A DNA stretch of 64,000 bases from Lachnospiraceae bacterium (GTDB taxonomy: Bacteria > Bacillota > Clostridia > Lachnospirales > Lachnospiraceae): the NCBI GenBank assembly GCA_024403275.1, contig JAKSSD010000004.1:1-64000 (forward strand), given 5' to 3'. The position numbers and the translations under genes are program-made. Below are positions 35,846 through 44,102 of this stretch, one piece after another (the stretch's first letter is position 1; each line of letters begins with the position of its first letter). The notes beneath the pieces are model-generated. The model worked only from the letters and a program-made list of their open reading frames with translations, searched no databases and had not been told where the DNA came from.

Positions 35846-37129
35846 ATGGATAATCTTGTTAAGATAGTGGATTTGTTAGACTTTGACGAGTTTGTAAAGG
35901 TCACAACAGGTATTGTTTCCGGGGCAGCTGAAGAAGATGCTCATTTTGTTGTGATTTCTGCTGACTTTTCAAATTTCAAAGATATTAATAAGACTTATGG
36001 TGTTGAAGCTGGCGATAAGCTTATTGCGAGATTAGCTGATGCATTTATAGGTTCCGAGGACTGCGTTGTAGCATGTCATTCTTATTCGGATCATATCGTT
36101 GGTCTTTTCCAATATGCTAGTTTTGATAAATGGGACGAAAAGAGAAAGGAACTGACACAGTTTCAGATTGATTTTTGTGCCAAAAACAGAAGTGAATTTC
36201 CAAAAACTGCAATTCATCTTAATACAGGTGTTTATATTATTAATGATAATTCAGAGCAGATTACTTCCTGTGTAGATAAGGCAAATATTGCCAGAAGAAG
36301 CATTAAGGGTGTATATACAGTTCCTTATGGTATTTATACAGAAGCAATGCAGAAGCAGAAGGAAACAGAATCTAAGATTATTCCATTATTTGAAAAGGCT
36401 TTAGAAGAGGAAGCAATTCTTGTTTATTTACAGCCTAAGATGAGTGTTAAGAATAAAGGTATAAAGGGAGCAGAAGCTCTTACAAGACTTCTTGATGAGG
36501 ATGGTAAGGTTGTTTCTCCTGATGTATTTATTCCTATACTTGAGGATTCAGGTAAGATTATTGAGCTTGATCATTATGTTATGAGATATGTATTTAAAAT
36601 GATTCGCTCATGGCTTGATCAGGGCAAGAAGGTTGTTCCTGTTTCAATTAATTTATCAAAGATTCATTTTTATTATGATACTTTAGTTGAAAATATTATT
36701 AGTGAATTTGATCAGTATGGTATTTCACCTGAATATGTTGAATTTGAGGTAACTGAGTCAGTATTCTTCGAAGAGACATCATTCCTTATTGATAAGATTG
36801 AAGAGCTTAGAGCTCATGGATTTAAGGTATCTGTAGATGATTTTGGTTCTGGCTACTCATCACTTAATATGATTGGAATTCTTCCTGTAGATATTATTAA
36901 GTTAGATAAAGGATTTATTAAGAATTCACTTAATAATGCTAAGGGTAAAAATATTATCAAAGGTCTTATTAAAATCCTTAATGAGATTGAGATGGATATT
37001 GTATGTGAGGGTATTGAGAACAGTGATGAAGAGAAAACGGTTTACGAGTTTGGCTGTGATACAATGCAGGGATTTTTGTATGACAGGCCAATACCTGTTG
37101 TAGATTTTGAAACAAAATATATTATGTAA
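35846..37129 (+). CDS. c-di-GMP phosphodiesterase (degenerate GGDEF + EAL)
   Basis: Cytosolic protein of 427 residues. The first 165 residues fold like GGDEF (ADFSNFKDINKTYGVEAGD) but the active-site loop reads SYSDH instead of GGDEF, so cyclase activity should be lost. The EAL domain (about 180-425) looks active: EAL within GAEALTRL near 207-214, SINLSKIHF, EVTES, VDDFGSGYSS, KLDKGFI, CEGIE and MQGFLYDRP supply the metal- and substrate-binding residues. It should hydrolyse c-di-GMP to pGpG, opposing the two cyclases at 14.4 and 16.4 kb. It has its own likely promoter and terminator. Confidence 0.9.
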   Translation: MDNLVKIVDLLDFDEFVKVTTGIVSGAAEEDAHFVVISADFSNFKDINKTYGVEAGDKLIARLADAFIGSEDCVVACHSYSDHIVGLFQYASFDKWDEKRKELTQFQIDFCAKNRSEFPKTAIHLNTGVYIINDNSEQITSCVDKANIARRSIKGVYTVPYGIYTEAMQKQKETESKIIPLFEKALEEEAILVYLQPKMSVKNKGIKGAEALTRLLDEDGKVVSPDVFIPILEDSGKIIELDHYVMRYVFKMIRSWLDQGKKVVPVSINLSKIHFYYDTLVENIISEFDQYGISPEYVEFEVTESVFFEETSFLIDKIEELRAHGFKVSVDDFGSGYSSLNMIGILPVDIIKLDKGFIKNSLNNAKGKNIIKGLIKILNEIEMDIVCEGIENSDEEKTVYEFGCDTMQGFLYDRPIPVVDFETKYIM

Positions 37130-37135
37130 GTTAAG

Positions 37136-37162
37136 AAGCGTTTCCACAGGGAGCGCTTTTTT
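37136..37162 (+). terminator. Intrinsic terminator
   Basis: A 10-bp stem with two G-T pairs (37136-37145 with 37149-37158), tight ACA loop and TTTTTT. Ends the EAL gene. The following 180 nt up to the CNNM gene are AT-rich with no other clear element. Confidence 0.82.
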
Positions 37163-37341
37163 AATTAAAAAATTAGTGAGTTCGAATTATTGTATTTACG
37201 CATTTATTAGAGATTTTATGTAGAATTTACTAATTGTTTAATGCGATTATCTATGATATTCTAATTTTTTGGATGTGTATTAAATATTTAATGGAATTTA
37301 TGATTTATTTAAGGCTATTTATGTAGCTAAAGGAGGAAATA

Positions 37342-38610
37342 TTGGACATAGTAATAGAGGGAATAGTTCTATTAGTATTGATTATTTTATCAGCATTCTT
37401 TTCATCATCGGAGACAGCTTTTAACTGTGTAAATGAAAACAAGATGAAAAGTATGGCGGATGAAGGCAATAAAAAAGCAAAAAGAGTATTAAAAATACTT
37501 GATAACTATTCAAAGCTTTTAAGTGGAATTCTTATAGGAAATAATGTAGTTAATATTGCTGCTTCATCTTTGGCAACAACACTTGCATATAAAACAGGAT
37601 ATTCATGGGCAGTATCAGTAGCTACTGGTGCACTTACACTTATTATCTTACTTCTAGGTGAGATAGTTCCTAAGCAGTGGGCAAAGATTAAGGCAGATAA
37701 GATTGTTTTATTTTATTCAGAATTCTTTGCTGTATACCTGATCATTTTAACTCCAGTTATTTTCCTTGTAGATAAATTATCCTTAGTTATCATGTGGATA
37801 TTAAGAATTAAGGCAAATGATGAAGATAACTCGATGACAGAGGGTGAGCTTAGAACAATTCTTGATGCTTCTCATGAAGATGGTGTTATTGAAGAGGAAG
37901 AAAAGGATATGATTATTAATCTTTTCGACCTTGGCGATTCAAAGGCCAGAGATATCATGATACCTAGAATTGATATGGTAATGGTTTCAAAAGCAGCTTC
38001 ATATCGAGAGATAATGAGTATTTTCAGAGAGAATATGTATACAAGAATTCCAGTGTATAAGGAAACGAAGGAAAATGTTGTTGGTATTATTAACATGAAG
38101 GATTTCCTCTTTGTTAAGAATCCGGATAATTTTAAAATCGATAATTTCTTAAGAGAACCTTATTACACCTATGAGAATAAGAATACTTCAGAGCTTCTAG
38201 CTGAGATGAGATCATCTGCTAACAACATTGCGATTGTTCTAAACGAGTATGGTGATACAGAGGGTATGATTACTCTTGAAGATTTGCTTGAAGAGATTGT
38301 AGGTGAAATTAGAGACGAGTATGACAGCGATGAGGAAGAACTTATTAGAAAGATTTCTGAAACCGAGTATGTTGTACCTGGTAATCTTAAGCTTGATGAT
38401 ATAAATGATTCTCTTGATACTGAATTTGAAAGTGAGGACTATGATTCTATAGGTGGTCTGATGATAGATTTTCTTGACAGACTCCCTAAGGATGGGGAAG
38501 TTGTTACACTTGAAGATGGCACAGTTCTTACGGCTATAAAGGTGTCAAGAAACAGAATTCAGATGGTTAGAATAGAACTTCCAGAAAAGGAAAGTAAGGA
38601 CGAAGAGTAA
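37342..38610 (+). CDS. CNNM/CBS-pair/CorC_HlyC membrane protein (hemolysin-C family)
   Basis: Four-domain layout: N-terminal CNNM (DUF21) membrane domain with about four hydrophobic segments (1 to about 155), a CBS pair (about 195-325, with IMIPRIDMVMV, RIPVY and EYGDTEGMITLEDLLEEI), and a CorC_HlyC domain (about 340-415). Such proteins are linked to Mg2+/Co2+ export or transport control; the older name hemolysin is misleading. The start is TTG at 37342: AGGAGG (37331-37336) lies 5 nt before it, and no ATG or GTG is better placed. Length 422 is normal. Confidence 0.91.
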   Translation: MDIVIEGIVLLVLIILSAFFSSSETAFNCVNENKMKSMADEGNKKAKRVLKILDNYSKLLSGILIGNNVVNIAASSLATTLAYKTGYSWAVSVATGALTLIILLLGEIVPKQWAKIKADKIVLFYSEFFAVYLIILTPVIFLVDKLSLVIMWILRIKANDEDNSMTEGELRTILDASHEDGVIEEEEKDMIINLFDLGDSKARDIMIPRIDMVMVSKAASYREIMSIFRENMYTRIPVYKETKENVVGIINMKDFLFVKNPDNFKIDNFLREPYYTYENKNTSELLAEMRSSANNIAIVLNEYGDTEGMITLEDLLEEIVGEIRDEYDSDEEELIRKISETEYVVPGNLKLDDINDSLDTEFESEDYDSIGGLMIDFLDRLPKDGEVVTLEDGTVLTAIKVSRNRIQMVRIELPEKESKDEE

Positions 38611-38681
38611 AAGCGTAAGATTTTGTTTGATATAAGTAAAATAATAATCAAAATCTCCTGGTAAGTCATAGTTCGTTCGAC

Positions 38682-38710
38682 TTGAATTATTAAGGTAATT
38701 ATGGCATAAT
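38682..38710 (+). promoter_or_regulatory. secDF promoter
   Basis: TTGAAT (38682-38687) and CATAAT (38705-38710) at 17 bp, with TG one base ahead of the -10 (extended -10). Just upstream is an 8-bp inverted repeat (38618-38625 with 38649-38656) without a T-run. Confidence 0.6.
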
Positions 38711-38753
38711 TAGATGTTGTGCAATTGAATGTATTTATGAAAGGATAGATATA

Positions 38754-41240
38754 ATGAAGAACAAACAATTGAAAATTTTAGCTTTTCTTCTTGTCATCGT
38801 TGCAACTATTGCTCTTGGCTATATTGCAGTGATTGGTATAGGAAAAGGTAAAGTGGGAAGTTATAAGAATATTTCTCAGGGCCTTGATTTAGCAGGTGGT
38901 CTTAGTATTACTTATCAGGTAGTAGGAGAAGAGAATCCAACTGCTGAAGATATGAATGATACTATGGAGAAGTTGAGAAATAAAGCTGAGACATACTCAA
39001 CAGAGGCTCAGGTTTATCAGGAAGGTACTAATAATGACAGAATTACAATCGAAATTCCTGGCGTTTCAGATGCTTCTACTATTCTTGAAGAATTAGGTAG
39101 ACCTGGTTCACTTTATTTTATTTCACAGACTAATGAAAATGGTGAATATAACTACTCATATGAAGTATCAGCTAATGGTGATTTAGTATATTGTAATGAG
39201 AACTTCAACAAGTATATTTATTTAGACGAGAATACAACAGTTCTTTATGATGATGAAACTCTTCTTGCTAAGGTAGATGAGAATGGAAATACAATCAAGT
39301 ATGATAAGTCATCTTACGAAGAAGAAAACATTTCATATGTTCTTTTAAGACCAATCGAAGATGTAATTGCTGATGGCTCAGTTATTCTTGAAGGTATGAA
39401 TGTTAAGGCTGCTAAGGCTATGACATCAGAAGACAAGACAACAGGTAACAAGCAGGATGTAGTTGCTCTTGAATTTGATAAAGAAGGTACAGAGAAGTTC
39501 GCTGATGGTACAAGAAGAGCTAAGGCAAAGGGTGAAACAATTGCTATCTACTACGATGGAAACTTTATTTCAGTACCAAGAGTAGAAGTAGTTATTACTC
39601 AGGGTGAAGCTACAGTAACAGGTATGAAGAATCATACAGAAGCTGACAGACTTGCTTCAAAGATTCGTATCGGTGCTTTAAAGTTAAAGCTTGAAGAACT
39701 TCGTTCAAATATTGTAGGTGCTCAGCTTGGTTCAGAAGCAGTTAAGACTTCAATCCTTGCAGCAGCTATCGGTCTTGGAATAGTTGCAGTAATCATGGTT
39801 GCAATCTATTTCCTTCCAGGTTTTGCTTCAGTACTTGCACTTGCACTTTACACAGTTCTGATTGTAGTAATCATGTCAATATTTAGGGATGCGATAACAC
39901 TTACACTTCCTGGTATTGCGGGTATTATTCTTTCAATCGGTATGGCGGTAGATGCTAACGTTATTATTTTCGCACGTATCAGAGAAGAACTTGCAACAGG
40001 TAAGACTCTTGAAGATTCAGTAAGTATTGGTTTTAAGAAAGCTTTAAGCGCCATCCTCGATGGTAATATTACAACATTTATTGCAGCCATAGTACTTATG
40101 TTCTTTGGTTCAGGTTCTGTAAAGGGCTTTGCTCAGACACTTGCTATAGGTATTGCACTTTCAATGTTTACAGCTCTTGTTGTTACAAGAATTATCCTTC
40201 AGGGATTTATTGCAATGGGATTAACTAATCTCAAGCTCTTTGGTGTTGGCAAGCAAAGAAAGCCAGTTAACTTCTTAAGTAAGGGCGGCATTTTTGCAAC
40301 AGTATCAATAGGTCTTATCCTTATCGGTTTTGGATTCATGGTATTCCACGGTGTAAAGGATGGCGGAGCCTTAAATTACTCACTTGAGTTTAAGGGTGGT
40401 ACATCTACATCAGTAGTACTTGGCAAAGATATGTCAATCTCTGAGATTGATACAACAATCACACCTTCTATTGAAAAGATTACAGGTGATGGTGATGTTC
40501 AGATTCAGAAGGTTGAAGGCAGCAATGAAATTATTATTAAGACAAGATCACTTGAAGAATCAGAAAGAGATGTTCTTGAAGACACACTTGTTAATTCATT
40601 TGGAGCCTTAGAGGGTTCTTTAGTATCTGAAACTATTTCAGCTACAATTTCAGGAGAAATGAAGAAGGAATCAATTATAGCTGTTTCAATCGCTGTATTA
40701 TGTATGCTTCTTTATATCTGGATCAGATTCTCAGATTTCAGATTTGGTGTTGCAAGTATTGCTTGTCTTATTCATGACGTACTTATTGTTCTTTCATTCT
40801 ATGCAGTTGCAAGAATTGGTGTTGGTTCAACATTCATCGCTTGTATGCTGACCATTGTAGGTTACTCGATTAATGCCACAATCGTTATCTTCGATAGAAT
40901 CCGTGAGGAACTCAAAGAAGAGAAGGCAAGAATTGAGGCTCAAGGTTCTCGTAAGAAGAAAAAGAGTAATGAAGCAGAAGTTCTTGATGTTAATAAGATT
41001 GTAAATAGTTCTATTACACAGACATTATCACGTAGTATCTTTACTTCACTTACTACATTTGTAATGGTACTTTTACTCTACATTCTTGGTGTAACATCAA
41101 TTAAGGAATTTGCTCTTCCACTTATGATTGGTATCATTTGTGGTACATATTCATCAGTTTGCCTCGCAGGAACAATTTGGATGTTCTTAAGAAAGGTATT
41201 TGTACCAAGAGATGATGACGACGAAGATGATTTACCATAA
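38754..41240 (+). CDS. secDF: Protein translocase subunit SecDF (fused)
   Basis: Membrane component that uses the proton gradient to pull secreted proteins through SecYEG. SecD (about 1-470) and SecF (about 490-828) are joined in one chain, as in many Firmicutes. Each half has six membrane segments and one large extracytoplasmic domain. Conserved parts: GLDLAGGLSITYQV near 45-58, the AVDANVIIFARIREEL segment in the SecD half, and SINATIVIFDRIREEL in the SecF half. A Lys/Glu-rich cytoplasmic loop and acidic C-terminus are present. AAAGGA ribosome binding site. Confidence 0.96.
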   Translation: MKNKQLKILAFLLVIVATIALGYIAVIGIGKGKVGSYKNISQGLDLAGGLSITYQVVGEENPTAEDMNDTMEKLRNKAETYSTEAQVYQEGTNNDRITIEIPGVSDASTILEELGRPGSLYFISQTNENGEYNYSYEVSANGDLVYCNENFNKYIYLDENTTVLYDDETLLAKVDENGNTIKYDKSSYEEENISYVLLRPIEDVIADGSVILEGMNVKAAKAMTSEDKTTGNKQDVVALEFDKEGTEKFADGTRRAKAKGETIAIYYDGNFISVPRVEVVITQGEATVTGMKNHTEADRLASKIRIGALKLKLEELRSNIVGAQLGSEAVKTSILAAAIGLGIVAVIMVAIYFLPGFASVLALALYTVLIVVIMSIFRDAITLTLPGIAGIILSIGMAVDANVIIFARIREELATGKTLEDSVSIGFKKALSAILDGNITTFIAAIVLMFFGSGSVKGFAQTLAIGIALSMFTALVVTRIILQGFIAMGLTNLKLFGVGKQRKPVNFLSKGGIFATVSIGLILIGFGFMVFHGVKDGGALNYSLEFKGGTSTSVVLGKDMSISEIDTTITPSIEKITGDGDVQIQKVEGSNEIIIKTRSLEESERDVLEDTLVNSFGALEGSLVSETISATISGEMKKESIIAVSIAVLCMLLYIWIRFSDFRFGVASIACLIHDVLIVLSFYAVARIGVGSTFIACMLTIVGYSINATIVIFDRIREELKEEKARIEAQGSRKKKKSNEAEVLDVNKIVNSSITQTLSRSIFTSLTTFVMVLLLYILGVTSIKEFALPLMIGIICGTYSSVCLAGTIWMFLRKVFVPRDDDDEDDLP

Positions 41241-41265
41241 ATAATCAGTACAATTAATAAATATG

Positions 41266-41295
41266 ATAAGCCTTGCTTTATGCGAGGCTTATTTT
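41266..41295 (+). terminator. Intrinsic terminator after secDF
   Basis: An 11-bp stem with one G-T pair (41266-41276 with 41282-41292), 5-nt loop and TTTTG. Separates secDF from recJ. Confidence 0.82.
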
Positions 41296-41335
41296 GTTAA
41301 ATAGTACTTATTAAAGGAATATATTTGGGGTTTAG

Positions 41336-43105
41336 ATGAAATACTGGACATTAATTAAAAAGAATGCGGATTTTAATGGTCTGTCAAAGGAATTGGATAT
41401 TGACCCAGTAGCTGTAAGGCTAATGGTTAACAGGGGATTGGAAAGTCTTGAGGAAATGAAGGATTTCCTTGATGAGGATATCACGGGTAGTTTCTTGTAT
41501 GAAGGACTTCCATATATTGAAGAAGCGGTAGAAACAATTAAAGAGAGTAAAGCAGCAAATCTTAAATGCAGAATCATAGGCGATTATGATGCAGATGGCG
41601 TTTTAGCTACAGCCATTCTAATGAAAGGCCTTAAGGCTTACGGACTTGATTGTGATTTTGCCATTCCAAACCGACTCACCGAGGGCTATGGAATTAACGT
41701 AAATATAGTTGATAAGGCTTATGAAGATAAAGTTGGAATAATAGTTACCTGTGATAATGGTATTTCTGCAAAGGAAGCGATTGATAAGGCTTTTGATTAT
41801 GGAATGAAGGTGGTGGTGACTGACCATCACACCTTGACAGAAGCAATGGTTCCAACTAAATGGAATGCTCTTGTTAATCCTAAATGTCCAAATAATAAAT
41901 ATCCTTTCGCTGATATTTGTGGGGCTATGGTTGCATTTAAGTTATTATGTGCTTTGTTTGAAAATGATGATTCATTTGAAAGCCTTAAATATGAACTTCT
42001 TGAGCTTGCAGCTATTGCTACTGATACAGATGTAATGCCTCTTATTAAGGAAAATAGAAAGGCAGTAAAATGGCTTCTTTACAGACTTAAAAAACCTACT
42101 AATAAAGGACTCAGAGCTTTGGCTAATAAGACAGGAATTGCTGAAAAAGATGGTCCTTCAAAGACAGGTGATATAGGATTTAAAATCGGCCCATGCATAA
42201 ATGCTACAGGAAGAATAGATGTGGCAGACAGAGCAGTTAAATTGTTTGTAAGTGATGATTTAAAAGAAATTGATTTAATAGCAACAGAATTAGTTTCGAT
42301 TAATGAAGAACGTAAGATTATTACAGAAGAATGTTTTGTTGAGGCGAATGAAGAAATTGACAGAATACTATCAAAAAAGAATGGCCTTGATGATATAATT
42401 GTAATGTATCTTCCTAAATGCCATATGTCTATTTGTGGACTAGTAGCCGGCAGATTAAAGGAGAAGTATTACAGACCTTGTATTGTATTGACTGATTCAC
42501 CTGAGGGACTCACTGGTTCAGGAAGATCAATCGATGAATTTAATCTTATTGAGAATATTCAAAAGTGCAGCGACCTTTTAAGTAAATTCGGTGGTCATAA
42601 GGCTGCTTGTGGAATGAGTCTTAAGAAAGAAAACCTTCAGGCATTTAAAGAGAAGATAAATGATGTAAGTGCGCTTACCAAAGAAGACCTTACAGAAAAA
42701 CTAAGAATTGATGCGGATATGCCTTTTTCTTATGTAACAGATAAAACTATTGATAGTATCAAAAGATTGGAGCCTTTTGGTACAGGAAATGTTACACCTG
42801 TATTTGCACTTCAGTCTTTAAAGATTGTTAAAGGAAAAAAGACTGGAAGTGAAGGACAACACCTTTTCCTTACAGTTAGAGATAAGCAGGGCAAAACAAG
42901 ATTATTAAAGTATTGGAGAAAGTGTGAAGAATTTGAAGAATTTCTCCTTGAGAAAATCTCTTTGGATTGCCTTGATAGATTCTATTCCTATGATGGAATA
43001 GAGGATGAGAATCTATTGATTACAGTTTCCTATATGCCAGATATTAATGAATTTAATGGATTTAGGAATATAGAATTTACACTGAAAGATTATAAATATT
43101 CATGA
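41336..43105 (+). CDS. recJ: Single-stranded-DNA-specific exonuclease RecJ
   Basis: 5'-3' ssDNA exonuclease for recombination and repair. 589 residues with DHH core motifs IIGDYDADGVLATA (about 81-94) and VVVTDHHTL (about 158-166), the GPCINATGRI segment, the DHHA1 motif FGGHKAACG near 420, and a C-terminal OB-like domain. The gene lies between secDF and a PfkB kinase. Start supported by TTTGGGG 5 nt upstream. No strong promoter was seen. Confidence 0.93.
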   Translation: MKYWTLIKKNADFNGLSKELDIDPVAVRLMVNRGLESLEEMKDFLDEDITGSFLYEGLPYIEEAVETIKESKAANLKCRIIGDYDADGVLATAILMKGLKAYGLDCDFAIPNRLTEGYGINVNIVDKAYEDKVGIIVTCDNGISAKEAIDKAFDYGMKVVVTDHHTLTEAMVPTKWNALVNPKCPNNKYPFADICGAMVAFKLLCALFENDDSFESLKYELLELAAIATDTDVMPLIKENRKAVKWLLYRLKKPTNKGLRALANKTGIAEKDGPSKTGDIGFKIGPCINATGRIDVADRAVKLFVSDDLKEIDLIATELVSINEERKIITEECFVEANEEIDRILSKKNGLDDIIVMYLPKCHMSICGLVAGRLKEKYYRPCIVLTDSPEGLTGSGRSIDEFNLIENIQKCSDLLSKFGGHKAACGMSLKKENLQAFKEKINDVSALTKEDLTEKLRIDADMPFSYVTDKTIDSIKRLEPFGTGNVTPVFALQSLKIVKGKKTGSEGQHLFLTVRDKQGKTRLLKYWRKCEEFEEFLLEKISLDCLDRFYSYDGIEDENLLITVSYMPDINEFNGFRNIEFTLKDYKYS

Positions 43106-43112
43106 GGTAAAT

Positions 43113-44102
43113 ATGATACTTTGCGTTTCACTTAATCCAGCATTGGATAAGATGTTAAGAATCAACAAAATAAAACCAGGCGAAGTTAACAGAGCAAGAC
43201 TTGAATCAGTTCATGCTGGTGGTAAAGCTATAAATGTTGCATTCGACCTTAAAATTCAGGGAGACGATGCATTAGTAACTGGCTTCATAGGCGGTAAAAC
43301 TGGTAAGGTCATTGTCGAAGAATTAAAACAAAGAAATATGCCTTATGAATTTGTAAGACTGGTTACCGAAACAAGAACCAATATGAACTATATTGATGAT
43401 GAAGGTAAGGTCACAGAGATTCTTGAGGGAGGACATCTTGTTGATGCTGAGAGCGAAATTAATTTTATTAAGCTCTATAGAAGGCTTGTAGCCAGGGCTG
43501 ATATGGTTGTTTTATCAGGAAGCCTTCCAATTGGATTAACAGATGAGATGTATGCAGTACTTACAGATATAGCAAATGAAGCAGATGTGCCAGTTTGTCT
43601 TGATACATCAGGTGATGCTTTAGAGACAGGAGTAAAACACGCACCTTTTATAATAAAGCCTAATCTTTCAGAGTTTGAAAATCTTACTAAACATAAATAT
43701 GATTTTACTGCTTTGGATGAAGGCTTTGATGAGTTCTTTGAAAGTGCATCCTTTAAGAATGTTCTGCTTCCGGATTTACTTGAATTAAGAGATATGGGAA
43801 TAATGATTATCTGCGTTACTTTAGGAGCAAAGGGCTTATTATTGTTTGCAAGGAACAGACTTATAGTATGCAAGGCCCCAAGGGTTATAGTGGAGAATAC
43901 TGTAGGAAGTGGAGATTCAACTTTGGCAGCACTTATTCATTCACTTATTAAGAAGGCTTCTTTAGAGGAAGCAGCAATTTATTCAGTAAGTGTAGCTGCG
44001 GCCCATGTAACTACAATGAATGTAGGAGATGTTGATCCTAATTTAGTATCTAAACTGATGAAAGAGATTAAGTACGGAACTTATAGTTTACAAGAGGATT
44101 AA
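43113..44102 (+). CDS. 1-phosphofructokinase-family hexose kinase (PfkB)
   Basis: Phosphorylates fructose 1-phosphate, or a related sugar phosphate such as tagatose 6-phosphate. 329 residues of the ribokinase fold: SLNPALDKMLRINK at the start, AGGKAINVA (sugar and anion site), DTSGDAL, and the ATP/catalytic motif TVGSGDSTLAALIHS near 262-276 with the base aspartate. The usual partners (fruR, fruA of the phosphotransferase system) are absent; it sits between recJ and priA, seven nt after the first and directly abutting the second. The substrate is therefore less certain than the family. Confidence 0.88.
   Translation: MILCVSLNPALDKMLRINKIKPGEVNRARLESVHAGGKAINVAFDLKIQGDDALVTGFIGGKTGKVIVEELKQRNMPYEFVRLVTETRTNMNYIDDEGKVTEILEGGHLVDAESEINFIKLYRRLVARADMVVLSGSLPIGLTDEMYAVLTDIANEADVPVCLDTSGDALETGVKHAPFIIKPNLSEFENLTKHKYDFTALDEGFDEFFESASFKNVLLPDLLELRDMGIMIICVTLGAKGLLLFARNRLIVCKAPRVIVENTVGSGDSTLAALIHSLIKKASLEEAAIYSVSVAAAHVTTMNVGDVDPNLVSKLMKEIKYGTYSLQED

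Noticed and set aside
37163..37341. AT-rich gap before the CNNM gene searched for tRNA, small RNA or promoter
   Set aside because: Only scattered -10-like hexamers; no paired -35, hairpin or conserved RNA motif was found.
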